From Akkermansia muciniphila (GTDB lineage Bacteria; Verrucomicrobiota; Verrucomicrobiia; Verrucomicrobiales; Akkermansiaceae): a stretch of 45,605 nt of DNA. This document shows positions 1 to 8,040 of this stretch, piece after piece. The position numbers and the translations under genes were made by a program. Within the stretch, counting starts at the first letter, position 1. Each line of letters begins with the position of its first letter. The DNA lies in assembly GCA_945873305.1 (NCBI GenBank), contig CAMCCX010000014.1:1-45605 (forward strand). The letters are read 5' to 3'. The notes beneath the pieces are model-generated. The model was not told where the DNA came from. It saw only the letters and a list, made by a program, of their open reading frames with translations, and ran no database searches.

Positions 1-96
1 TTCCTCAACGCAGGTGTAAAGCAGCCACTCGGCCCGCCATTTCCAATGCTTGAAATGACTCTTCGAGTCAGACTTGAGCCGGCGTGTTTTGCTCAT
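1..96 (-). CDS. N-terminus of a probable LpxL-like lipid A acyltransferase (partial)
   Basis: An open frame starts at an ATG at 96-94 inside the last codons of the ABC exporter gene and runs off the left edge after 32 codons. Visible residues include KHWKWRAEWLLYTCVEE: a basic amphipathic start followed by an aromatic/leucine-rich segment, as at the N-terminus of LpxL/HtrB-type acyltransferases that add a secondary acyl chain to lipid A at the inner membrane. The 29-nt overlap with the upstream exporter gene and the neighbouring lpxD support a lipid A role. No catalytic residues are visible, so the family call is inference; that the frame is coding is more certain than the name. Confidence 0.5.
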   Translation of the reverse strand, partial: MSKTRRLKSDSKSHFKHWKWRAEWLLYTCVEE

Positions 97-1963
97 ACTG
101 GAGGCGGTAAAGATGGGCGTAGAGGCTGTCCGGGACGCCGATGAGCGCGTCGTGGGAACCGCTGGCGACGAGGCGGCCGTGTTGCATCACATGGATGGTG
201 CGGGCGTTGCGGATGGTGGAAAAACGGTGGGCGATGACGATGGTGGTGCGGCCTTGCATGAGGCGGTCGAAGGCGAGTTGGATTTTTTGCTCGGACTCGC
301 TGTCGAGGGCGGAGGTGGCTTCGTCGAGGAGCAGGATGGGCGCGTTTTTCAAAAAGGCGCGGGCGATCGAGATCCGCTGCCGCTGGCCGCCGGAGAGGCT
401 GCCGCCGTTTTCACCGACTTCGGTGTCGTAGCCGAGTGGTTGCTCGAGGATGAAATCGTGGGCGTAGGCGTTGCGGGCGGCGGCTTCGACTTCCGCGTCG
501 GTGGCGTCCGGACGGGCGAAGCGGATGTTGTTGCGGAGCGTGTCAGAGAACAGGAACGTGTCCTGGCTGACGAGGGACAGGTGCTCCCGCAGCGATGCGG
601 TTTGCAGCTGCCGGATGTCTTGGCCGTCGATCTCGATTTGGCCGGAATCACACTCATAAAAACGCTCGATGAGGTTGAGGACGGTGGATTTCCCGCTGCC
701 GGACGGACCGACGAGGGCGGTCACGTGGCCACCGGGGCAGGCGAGGGAAACGTCGTGGAGCACCGGCTGGCCGGGGCGATAGGAAAAACTGATGCCGCGG
801 AGGGCGATGTCGCCGCGGGTGAGTTGGAGGGGTTTGGCCGTGGGCGCGTCGGGGATCGAGTGGTCGGCGTCGACCACTTTATAAAGCAGTTCCACGCCGA
901 TGAGTGAGGCGTGGAGGGTGATGTTCATTTTGGCGATCCGCTTGATCGGCTCGTAACAGAACAGCAGGGCGGCGAGGAAGGCGATGAGCGAATCCCCGCT
1001 TTGGCCGTGGACCAGGTTGCGGTAGCCGCCGTAGAAAACGATCGAGGCGACGGCGATGCCGCCCATGAATTCCATGGCAGGACTGGTGCGGGCTGAGACC
1101 ACGGCTTTTTTGTTGGAGAGTTTTTCGCCATCCCGGACGGCCGTGGCGAAACGACTGCGCATGGAGGTTTCCAAATTGTAGGATTTGATGAGCTTGCTGC
1201 CGAGAATCGCCTCCTGAATAGTGGCAATGACGCGGGCCAGATTTTTGTATTGGGATCGGGAAAGGCTGCGGATGCGCTTGATGATCGAACTGAGGAGCAA
1301 GGAGATCGGGGCCAAGACAAACACCGCCGCGCAGGACAAGCGCCAGTCGAGGGCGAACATGGCGATCAACAGCGCGAGGGCGGTGAAGACGTCCTGCACC
1401 CGCGTCATGAGCAGTTGCATCACGTTGCGGGCGGAGGTGGCCGCGTGGGAAACCCGGGTGATCAGGTCGCTCGACGGGAAATGCACGAAAAACGCCAGCG
1501 ACTGGTTGAGGAGGTGGTCGGCGATCCGGCGCTGCTGGCGGGCGACGATGTTGTTGCCGATTTTGGCGAGGATCACCGAGGAGCCGTATTCGGAGAGTCC
1601 TTTCATCAGGAAAATGAGGACGATGCCGATGGCGACGCTGAGGATTTGGACCAAACCGGGCTGGAATGAAGTGAAAAATGAGGCCGCGTAGTTGCTGAGC
1701 CGCTGGCTCCATTCGGCGATCAAGGAGCCCGGCGCGCCCGCGGCGACCGGCGTTTCTTTCAAGGCCTCGGCCGATCCAAAAACCACCGCGGTGATTTTCT
1801 TCATCATGAAGACCGACAAGGCGGTGGCTAGGGCGGTGCAGCCCATCAGGAAAAAAGCCAGCAGGTAGCGCCCGATATAAAGGTGGAAATTCTCGCGCAG
1901 AATCCTGGTAACGAGCTTCCGGGAATTGTGATCGGTTAAAATCTTCGGTTTTGAATGGGACAT
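68..1963 (-). CDS. MsbA-like ABC exporter, fused permease and ATPase
   Basis: This 631-residue half-transporter would act as a homodimer in the inner membrane, using ATP to export or flip a lipid or drug substrate. A six-helix type IV permease domain covers about residues 25-350, with an unusual Ala/Gly-rich periplasmic insert near 65-90. The ATPase domain shows Walker A GPSGSGKS (419-426), the signature LSGGQ (523-527), Walker B ILLLDE (543-548) and the switch His579. Its place between lpxD and a probable lipid A acyltransferase points to MsbA, the lipid A-core flippase. The sequence alone cannot separate MsbA from multidrug homologues, so no symbol is given. Gap to lpxD is 18 nt. Confidence 0.88.
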   Translation of the reverse strand: MSHSKPKILTDHNSRKLVTRILRENFHLYIGRYLLAFFLMGCTALATALSVFMMKKITAVVFGSAEALKETPVAAGAPGSLIAEWSQRLSNYAASFFTSFQPGLVQILSVAIGIVLIFLMKGLSEYGSSVILAKIGNNIVARQQRRIADHLLNQSLAFFVHFPSSDLITRVSHAATSARNVMQLLMTRVQDVFTALALLIAMFALDWRLSCAAVFVLAPISLLLSSIIKRIRSLSRSQYKNLARVIATIQEAILGSKLIKSYNLETSMRSRFATAVRDGEKLSNKKAVVSARTSPAMEFMGGIAVASIVFYGGYRNLVHGQSGDSLIAFLAALLFCYEPIKRIAKMNITLHASLIGVELLYKVVDADHSIPDAPTAKPLQLTRGDIALRGISFSYRPGQPVLHDVSLACPGGHVTALVGPSGSGKSTVLNLIERFYECDSGQIEIDGQDIRQLQTASLREHLSLVSQDTFLFSDTLRNNIRFARPDATDAEVEAAARNAYAHDFILEQPLGYDTEVGENGGSLSGGQRQRISIARAFLKNAPILLLDEATSALDSESEQKIQLAFDRLMQGRTTIVIAHRFSTIRNARTIHVMQHGRLVASGSHDALIGVPDSLYAHLYRLQYEQNTPAQV

Positions 1964-1981
1964 GGCGGATGCGGCTGCACG

Positions 1982-3028
1982 TCAGCTTTTGCCGGTCACT
2001 CCCTGAAGCGCGTCTTCCAGCGCTTTCACCCGGGCGACGAGCTTCGGCAGGCGGCGGACGAGGGCTTGCAGCTTCATTTCCTCACGGATCGGCAGGGCGG
2101 GTTTGCCGGCGTAAACCTCGCCTCCGGGGAGGTTGGCGGTCACTCCGGTGCGGGCGCTGAGCACGGCTTTGGAGCCGATGGTCACATGCCCGGCGATGCC
2201 GACTTGCCCGGCGGCGGTGACGTAATCGCCGAATTGGGTGCTGCCGGAGATGCCGGTTTGGGAAATGATCAGGCAGTGTTTGCCGATCACCACGTTGTGG
2301 CCGATTTGGACGAGGTTGTCGATTTTGCTGCCTTCTCCGATCACGGTCTTGCCGAAGCGGGCGCGGTCGATGGTGGTGTTGGCTCCGATTTCGACATCGT
2401 CGCCGATTTCCACGATCCCGACCTGGTCGATTTTGACGTGGCGGCCGTGTTGGAACTCGTAGCCGTAGCCATCGGAGCCGATGACGGCGCCCGGCTGGAG
2501 AATGACGCGGTCGCCCAGCACGCAGCGTTCGCGGACGCTCGCGTTGGCCATGATGCGGCAGTCTTTGCCGATGACCGCGTCTTCGGAAACGACGCTGTTC
2601 GGCCCGAGATCCGAGCCGTCGCCGACGACGGCTCCCGCCAAAACGACGGCTCCGGCCTGGACCCGGACTTTCGCGGGATCGAGCACGGCGGATGAATCGA
2701 CGAAGGCGCGCGAGTGGATGCCGGGTGCGAATTGCCGGGCGGCGGCGGCGAAATGGCGGACCACCACGGCGAAGGCCAGCGATGGATTGTCCACGGCGAT
2801 CAGCGCGGTGGCTTCCGGTCCGTCGGTCACGCTGCGCGAAACGATGACCGCGGCGGCGCGGGTTTGGAGAAATTGGCCGTGATATTTCTCGTTGCCGAGG
2901 AAACTCACGTCATGGGGACCGGCGGCGTCGAGCGCGGCCATGCCGGTCAGAGACAAATCGAGCCCGCCCCGGACGATGTCACCATCGACCCAACGGGCGA
3001 GCTCGGAAAGCGTGAGGGCGAATGCCAA
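1982..3028 (-). CDS. lpxD: UDP-3-O-acylglucosamine N-acyltransferase LpxD
   Basis: LpxD transfers a hydroxyacyl chain from acyl carrier protein to the 2-amino group of UDP-3-O-acylglucosamine, the third committed step of lipid A synthesis in the cytoplasm. The 348-residue length fits. Residues 1-100 form the uridine-binding domain; 105-300 are left-handed beta-helix hexapeptide repeats (for example AVVLAGAVVGDGSDLG); QIGHNVVIG carries the expected catalytic His244; a helical tail follows. The frame is open back to the ompH stop with no ATG or GTG, so a TTG at 3028-3026 is the only reasonable start. It lies 27 nt after ompH in the same operon, matching the classical skp-lpxD pairing. Confidence 0.95.
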   Translation of the reverse strand: MAFALTLSELARWVDGDIVRGGLDLSLTGMAALDAAGPHDVSFLGNEKYHGQFLQTRAAAVIVSRSVTDGPEATALIAVDNPSLAFAVVVRHFAAAARQFAPGIHSRAFVDSSAVLDPAKVRVQAGAVVLAGAVVGDGSDLGPNSVVSEDAVIGKDCRIMANASVRERCVLGDRVILQPGAVIGSDGYGYEFQHGRHVKIDQVGIVEIGDDVEIGANTTIDRARFGKTVIGEGSKIDNLVQIGHNVVIGKHCLIISQTGISGSTQFGDYVTAAGQVGIAGHVTIGSKAVLSARTGVTANLPGGEVYAGKPALPIREEMKLQALVRRLPKLVARVKALEDALQGVTGKS

Positions 3029-3055
3029 CTCGGGAGGGGTCGGAGGTCCTCGGAA

Positions 3056-3700
3056 TTACTCGGCAGGAGCCGCAGGCACCGGGATTTCCGGTTTCGGATC
3101 GCCTTCGGCAGGAAGGGATTCGGCAGGAGCGTCCTTGTTGAGGTCTTTCAGGAGGCCGGCGGTGATGTCGGTGGCGTCCTTGGTGTAGAGGAGGAAGGGA
3201 ACTTGCGAGGTGCTGAGGCCGGACTTGTCGAAGACGTAGTCGAAGTTGTCGAGCTTGGCCTTTTCTTCCACCAGCTTGCGGATTTCCTCGAGGATGCCCT
3301 TCATGCGCTGGACCATTTTCTCGTTGAGGGCCTGGTTGCGGCGTTGGAGGAATTCGCGGCGCTCGCGGTCGAGGGCGATGCCTTCCTGTTGCTGCATCTG
3401 CCACTCTTTGAAGAGGGTCTGCTTCTTCGAGTCGTTGAGCGAAGGGTCTTCGAGCTGCTTGCGGAGCTTGCCGAGGTTTTCCTCGAGCTCGCGGATGCGG
3501 GCGAGGCGCTCGTTGTTGTCCTTCTGGATGCGGGCGCGCTCCACGTTGATCTGCTTCTGGGCTTCGTTCGTGCGGTAGTATTGCTTGAAAAGCTCCTGCA
3601 TATCGACCGTGGCGATGTTGAGCTTGCCGTCTTGGGCGACAGCCATGGTGGCGAACGAGGCCGCGAAGGCGACGGCGAGAAGGCGACGAATGAGGATCAT
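3056..3700 (-). CDS. OmpH/Skp-family periplasmic chaperone
   Basis: This 214-residue secreted protein has a signal peptide (about residues 1-22, ending TMAVAQ) followed by a long charged coiled coil at roughly 35-150, the tentacle region of Skp/OmpH chaperones that hold unfolded outer-membrane proteins in the periplasm. A Pro/Ala/Glu-rich tail of about 30 residues follows. It is first in the operon with lpxD and the exporter, the usual neighbourhood of skp. A possible -35 element TTGACG lies at 3770-3765 on the minus strand, about 65 nt before the start; no convincing -10 was seen. No Shine-Dalgarno precedes the ATG. Confidence 0.85.
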   Translation of the reverse strand: MILIRRLLAVAFAASFATMAVAQDGKLNIATVDMQELFKQYYRTNEAQKQINVERARIQKDNNERLARIRELEENLGKLRKQLEDPSLNDSKKQTLFKEWQMQQQEGIALDRERREFLQRRNQALNEKMVQRMKGILEEIRKLVEEKAKLDNFDYVFDKSGLSTSQVPFLLYTKDATDITAGLLKDLNKDAPAESLPAEGDPKPEIPVPAAPAE

Positions 3701-3834
3701 GTGTTAGGTAAGTTGGGGTTCCAAAAACGGAGTTCGTCGCGGAGCATGAACGAAATTTCAGGGGCGTCAACGCTCATCCCGGGGTTGAGCCCGGAACCGG
3801 AACCGCTTGTCCGGGCGCGGTGAGCGCCGGTTTC

Positions 3835-4200
3835 TCAGGGTCTGGCGGAATTGAGAATCCGGTCGATGAACTGCTGCATGCGCTGGAGTTTGTCCGCGTC
3901 GATGAGCTGGGCGGAGCCGGGACTGCTGAGCCAGCTTTGGGCGGTTTCCTCGGCTTTGGAAGGCTTGCCTGCGGGGGCGATCTTAATGCGGGCGAGCTCG
4001 GAGAGCATGGCCGTGAGGGCGCGCTCGCAGCCGTGGCGGATGTCGTCATCGCCGGGGAAAGGAACCGGCGCCTGGCCGAGCTCGCCGAGGATTTGGAGGA
4101 TTAGAGGAAAGCGGGCCATCGCCCGGTTGATTTCCTCTGAAGAGTGCTTTCTAGCGGATGGCGAGGGTGGATTCACAGCGTGACCGGGTGGGGCGTTCAT
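3835..4200 (-). CDS. Small protein of unknown function
   Basis: A 121-residue reading frame, taking the ATG at 4200 (MNAPPGHAV). An upstream in-frame start at 4257 is possible but adds a poorly coding-like stretch. The N-terminus is Pro/Ser-rich and probably disordered; residues 30-121 look helical and soluble, with no signal peptide or membrane segment, and end in a short amphipathic helix (RMQQFIDRILNSARP). I do not recognise the family. It is divergent from the 399-residue gene at 4373 and co-oriented with the ompH operon, 134 nt upstream of it. A GC-rich hairpin (3814-3818 with 3824-3828) just after its stop may end or attenuate transcription. Confidence 0.6.
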   Translation of the reverse strand: MNAPPGHAVNPPSPSARKHSSEEINRAMARFPLILQILGELGQAPVPFPGDDDIRHGCERALTAMLSELARIKIAPAGKPSKAEETAQSWLSSPGSAQLIDADKLQRMQQFIDRILNSARP

Positions 4201-4335
4201 CGATTCGCGGCCATTATGCGGTGACTGATGGTGAGTTTCTAGTAACCAATTGGGCATTCTTCGGGCGGTTCGCGGAAAAATCCGGAGCTCATCGAGCCGT
4301 TCCGGAGCGCCCGCGAAATCGGCTCACACGCTTGC

Positions 4336-4366
4336 TTGACGCACGGCCCCGGGAGTGCGGAAACTA
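4336..4366 (+). promoter_or_regulatory. Possible promoter of the 399-residue gene
   Basis: TTGACG at 4336-4341 is a good -35 match. Nineteen bases further is AAACTA (4361-4366), which ends 6 nt before the ATG. The spacing is longer than the usual 17 nt and the -10 match is weak. The same layout, TTGACA then 19 nt then ACACTA, is seen before rmlB. Taken alone each is weak. Confidence 0.25.
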
Positions 4367-4372
4367 CCAATC

Positions 4373-5572
4373 ATGGCATGGAGGATTGAAGATGCGGTCG
4401 CCCACGGCGAAATTGACAACACCGTCGAGGGACGCACGACGGGCCGCATCTGGCTGGCCGGCCGGGACGAGCCGCTCATCCTCTCGCTCGACGGCGATTG
4501 CTGGCGGGATCTCGCGGGCACGCGGCTGCAGTTTGAAAACCCCGAACCGAGAGCGGTGGCGGATTCCGACGCCCTGGACGTGGACCAAGCCGGAATCGTC
4601 GGCGACATGACGGCCTCGCGGAAGAACAGGGTGCCGACGGTGAGCGAGGAGGAATTCCATGAGCTTTATCAAAACCATCAGGACATTCCCCACGAGTGGC
4701 GGAACACGCTCTATCTGGAGTGGTTCAGCGAGATCAACGGGCGGGTGGTCATCGAGACCTCGGATTACGCGCTGACGATCTCCCAGCACGAGTGGGCGAT
4801 GGACGAGGACGCGGAGGACGCGCAAAAGCTCGCCAACCTGAACTCGATGCGCGATTTCATGACGCAGGTGATCCGCCGCCGCGACTCGGACGGGCCTGAG
4901 CGCGAAGGCTGCGAGGAGCTCGATGAATTCGCCTGGGAGGAGCGCCTGAAGGAATCCGACCGGCTGACGGACGCCTATCAGGAGGTGTTGGAGAAATACA
5001 TGGAGGACTCCGACAGCGAGCAGAAGGAGGCGTTCGTGATGGGCTGGGACGGCTTGCTCGACGCGCTCGCCGAGCGTGACGAGGCGGGCGAGGGGGATTT
5101 CCCGAGCAGCGAGCTGGGCTACGGGGCGATGGGGGACATGGCCTTGGATTTCGACGATGACGACGAGGATGAGGATGAGGATGAGTTCGGGGATCCGGAC
5201 GACGAGTTGTTCGGCGACGAAGAGGACCACCCGTTGCAAGCGAAGGCCCAGGAACTCGCGATGCGGGCGATGGACGTGATCGAGCGGGACGCCGGGCCAG
5301 GCACGCCTTCCTATCAGCTTGTCACCAATCTCCTGCAAGTGAGCGGCAAGCTCGCGGGGGCGCTCTACGGCAGCGGCTACCAGCCGGAGACCGGCTTCGT
5401 GCTGGCCGTGCTGAAACGCTGCCTGAACTGGCTCAACGAAGCGGTCGGGGCCTGCCAGAAGCTGATGGAACTGGAACGCGACCCGGACCAGCGGGCGGCC
5501 CTCGGGCACATCCGCAGCTCCGCGTTCGAAATCCGCGACAGCATCGTGGAAATGCGCCGGGAGCTGAAGTAG
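4373..5572 (+). CDS. Acidic protein of unknown function
   Basis: A 399-residue cytoplasmic protein without signal peptide or membrane helices. Residues 1-80 look like a beta-rich domain (MAWRIEDAVAHGEIDN, then a segment GRIWLAG). Residues 90-245 are mostly helical and very acidic. Residues 259-286 form an almost pure Asp/Glu stretch, encoded by a GAT/GAC/GAG-rich run, that probably acts as a linker. Residues 287-399 are a second helical domain. I do not recognise the family. The ATG at 4373 is preferred over one six codons upstream because it begins the coding-like sequence. It converges with murJ, the two stop codons being 2 nt apart. Confidence 0.75.
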   Translation: MAWRIEDAVAHGEIDNTVEGRTTGRIWLAGRDEPLILSLDGDCWRDLAGTRLQFENPEPRAVADSDALDVDQAGIVGDMTASRKNRVPTVSEEEFHELYQNHQDIPHEWRNTLYLEWFSEINGRVVIETSDYALTISQHEWAMDEDAEDAQKLANLNSMRDFMTQVIRRRDSDGPEREGCEELDEFAWEERLKESDRLTDAYQEVLEKYMEDSDSEQKEAFVMGWDGLLDALAERDEAGEGDFPSSELGYGAMGDMALDFDDDDEDEDEDEFGDPDDELFGDEEDHPLQAKAQELAMRAMDVIERDAGPGTPSYQLVTNLLQVSGKLAGALYGSGYQPETGFVLAVLKRCLNWLNEAVGACQKLMELERDPDQRAALGHIRSSAFEIRDSIVEMRRELK

Positions 5573-5574
5573 GT

Positions 5575-7170
5575 TCAGCGCCGCAGCTTGCGGGTGATCA
5601 TTCCGAGCGCCTCCTCGGCTTCCGCGACCCGCATGAGTTTGGACGCCAGGAAGAAAACTCCCGACGCCGCGGCGATGGTCGCGGCGAGGCAAACCAGCTT
5701 GAGCAAGAGCTTGGTGCCCGCCAGATCGTGGAACAGGAAGCGGTTCGCGAGCATGCACAGCCCGGCCATCAGCGCGCCGGCGAGCGCGAGTTTCCCGAGC
5801 AGGACGAACAGCGCGCCGGTCCCGAGGTCGCCCGCGAATTTCCGCATGGCGAGGAACAGCAGCAGGAAATTCACCGAGGCCGTGATGCTCGTGGTGAGGG
5901 CCAGCGACTCGTGGCCCCAGCCGAAAACATAGACGAACAGGTAGTTGAAACCGAGGTTGAGCCCGAGCGCGAGGAAGCTCACCAGCATCGGGAACCAGCG
6001 CTTGTCGATGGCGTAGAACGCCGGTTGCAGGACCTTGAGCGCGGCGTAGAAAACCAGCCCGTAGCCGTAAGCCCGCAGCGCCAGCGCCGTTTCCATCCGC
6101 TGGTGCGCGGTGAAATTCCCGTGCTCGTAAATCACGCTGATGATCGGCTCCGCCAGCATCGCAAGGCCGATCGTCGAGGGAATCACGAGGAACGCCACCA
6201 GCCGCAGGCCCTTCGCAAGCGTCGGGCAGAAGTCCTCGGAAATCCCGCCGACGGCCGCCCGCGCGAGTGCGGGCAAGGTCACCGTCGCCACCGCCACGCC
6301 GAAGATCCCGATCGGCAGCTGCATCAGCCGGAACGCGCAATTCAGCCAGCTAACGGCACCCGCGCCGACGTGGACGGCGAACATCGAGTTCACCACCACG
6401 TTGACCTGCACCACGGACGAGGAAATCACCGCCGGCCCCATCAGCCGCAGGATTTGGCGCACGCCGGGATCGCGCCATTGGAAATCCGCCGCGAACCGGT
6501 AGCCCGCGCGCCACAGCGCGGGAAACTGGCAGACGAGCTGCGCCAGCCCGCCGATGACCACGCCGATGGAGAAACCGATCAGGCTCCGCGGGCCCCACGC
6601 CGGGTCCATCCAGTAACCGAACGCCGCGCCGCCGATCATCGAGCCGAGGTTGAAAAAGCACGAGGAAAGCGCCGGCATGCCGAAGACGTTTTTCGCGTTG
6701 AGCATCCCCATCACCAGCGCCGCCAGCGAGACCAGCAGGATGAACGGATACATCACCCGCACCATCGTCACCGTCAGCGCGATGTCCTGCGGGCTGTAAA
6801 CCCGGTGGCTGTTGTCACTGCGGGCCAGCGAGGTGAGCAGGTCCACGATCCACGGCGCCGCAAGCACGCCGGCCAGCGTCACGAAGCTCATGAAAACGGC
6901 CGCCAGCGTCATCATCTTGTTCGCCAGCGCCCAGGCGGATTCCTCGCCCTCGGATTTCAGCTTCTTGGAAAAAGTCGTCACGAACGCCTGCGACAGCGCG
7001 CCTTCCGCGAACAAGTCCCGCAGCAGGTTGGGCACGCGGAACGCCAGCTGGAAGCAATCCAGCGCCGCGCCCGCGCCGAAGATCGTGGTGAACATCACCT
7101 CCCGCGCCAGGCCGAGCACGCGGCTCGCCATCACGGCGGCGCTGACTTTCCAAGTGGCTTTGGCGGACAT
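5575..7170 (-). CDS. murJ: Lipid II flippase MurJ
   Basis: MurJ moves lipid II from the cytoplasmic to the periplasmic face of the inner membrane for peptidoglycan polymerisation. The 531-residue protein is almost entirely hydrophobic helices, consistent with the 14-helix MOP/MVF fold. It opens with the family hallmark ASRVLGLAREVMFTTIFGAG and continues with FRVPNLLRDLFAEGALSQAFV, typical of MurJ helices 1 and 2. The start at 7170 is preferred over upstream in-frame codons: it shares one base with the stop of the mutarotase gene (TGATG), so translation is probably coupled. It is the last gene of the division/cell-wall operon and converges with the acidic unknown gene. Confidence 0.94.
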   Translation of the reverse strand: MSAKATWKVSAAVMASRVLGLAREVMFTTIFGAGAALDCFQLAFRVPNLLRDLFAEGALSQAFVTTFSKKLKSEGEESAWALANKMMTLAAVFMSFVTLAGVLAAPWIVDLLTSLARSDNSHRVYSPQDIALTVTMVRVMYPFILLVSLAALVMGMLNAKNVFGMPALSSCFFNLGSMIGGAAFGYWMDPAWGPRSLIGFSIGVVIGGLAQLVCQFPALWRAGYRFAADFQWRDPGVRQILRLMGPAVISSSVVQVNVVVNSMFAVHVGAGAVSWLNCAFRLMQLPIGIFGVAVATVTLPALARAAVGGISEDFCPTLAKGLRLVAFLVIPSTIGLAMLAEPIISVIYEHGNFTAHQRMETALALRAYGYGLVFYAALKVLQPAFYAIDKRWFPMLVSFLALGLNLGFNYLFVYVFGWGHESLALTTSITASVNFLLLFLAMRKFAGDLGTGALFVLLGKLALAGALMAGLCMLANRFLFHDLAGTKLLLKLVCLAATIAAASGVFFLASKLMRVAEAEEALGMITRKLRR

Positions 7171-8033
7171 CAGGAAAGCAGCCGCTCGCTGCTGATTTCC
7201 ACCTTCATCACGGCATGGCCGCCGGGGGGGAGGGTGACGTTGTTTTGGGCGACGTTGCCTGATTCCACGCAGACCATGTGTAAATATTCCTCGTCGCCGA
7301 AGTCGGGCATGCGCTTGGATTTGTCGATCCACGGGTTCCAGACGACGGTGGAGTTAGAGCCGGATTTCGCGATGCGGATCTTGCGGCCGAAGCCGGGATC
7401 TTCGATTTCGGTGGTGGCGGCGGTGTCGGGATAAACGCGGTCCACCTCGCTGCTGATGCGGATGGCGTCGGCGGTTTGCGTTTCGGTGGTGCCGGCGACT
7501 TTGTCCTGATAGGAGGTGCCTGCCAGCCCGGTGATTGAAATGGCGTCGATGCCGCTGATTTGGAAATAGGTGTGCAGGCAGGCCTCGAAAGTAGCGTCCA
7601 TGTCGCCGGTGTTTCCGACGTCCAGCTCCAGCGTCAGGCTCTCCGCGACGGTGACGAGATACTCGGCGTGGAAGTTTTCCGCGTCTGGCAGGATGAAGCG
7701 CAAGGTCACCGCGCCGTTAGGAAGCAGCGAGGTTTCCTTGAGCTCCCACGTCGTGATGCGGGCGAAGGCGTGGAAGGGCAATCCTTCGCGCGCGCCGAAC
7801 CAGGGGAAAATCACCGGCACGCCGCCGCGGACCGGTTTGCCGGCGGTGAACTCGCTGGCCGCGCTCATGAACAGCAGCGGGGGCTCGCCCTTTTTTTGAA
7901 ATCCGGTGACGTGCGCGCCGTGCAGATAGATCTCCGCGCTGCTCCAGGCGGTTTTGACGAGGACTTTCTGCAAGCCGCCTGCACCTGGGGCGAGGCTCAC
8001 ATGTCCGGGGATCTCCAGATTTTTGCCGCTCAT
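7170..8033 (-). CDS. D-hexose-6-phosphate mutarotase (YeaD family)
   Basis: A 287-residue member of the aldose 1-epimerase superfamily, YeaD/glucose-6-phosphate 1-epimerase branch, which interconverts the alpha and beta anomers of hexose 6-phosphates in the cytoplasm. Supporting motifs are RGGVPVIFPWFG (residues about 69-80), the following HAFAR, the catalytic His in LHTYFQISG, and the C-terminal acidic motif CVESGNV with the general-base Glu. It has no secretion signal. It sits between ftsZ (7 nt upstream) and murJ (1-nt overlap), an unusual place for a sugar-phosphate enzyme. The operon context suggests supply of hexose phosphates to cell-wall precursors, but that is inference. Confidence 0.88.
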   Translation of the reverse strand: MSGKNLEIPGHVSLAPGAGGLQKVLVKTAWSSAEIYLHGAHVTGFQKKGEPPLLFMSAASEFTAGKPVRGGVPVIFPWFGAREGLPFHAFARITTWELKETSLLPNGAVTLRFILPDAENFHAEYLVTVAESLTLELDVGNTGDMDATFEACLHTYFQISGIDAISITGLAGTSYQDKVAGTTETQTADAIRISSEVDRVYPDTAATTEIEDPGFGRKIRIAKSGSNSTVVWNPWIDKSKRMPDFGDEEYLHMVCVESGNVAQNNVTLPPGGHAVMKVEISSERLLS

Positions 8034-8040
8034 AAAACTG

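Noticed and set aside
74-907. Long plus-strand frame opposite the ABC exporter gene
   Set aside because: It is the antisense shadow of a well-supported conserved gene and contains only low-complexity Gly/Val/Glu sequence.
4364-6340. 658-codon minus-strand frame spanning the acidic gene and murJ end
   Set aside because: It crosses two convergent genes in the wrong frames and shows no conserved domain.
5728-7434. 568-codon plus-strand frame opposite murJ
   Set aside because: Arg/His/Gln-rich antisense frame typical of high-GC DNA; murJ on the other strand is certain.
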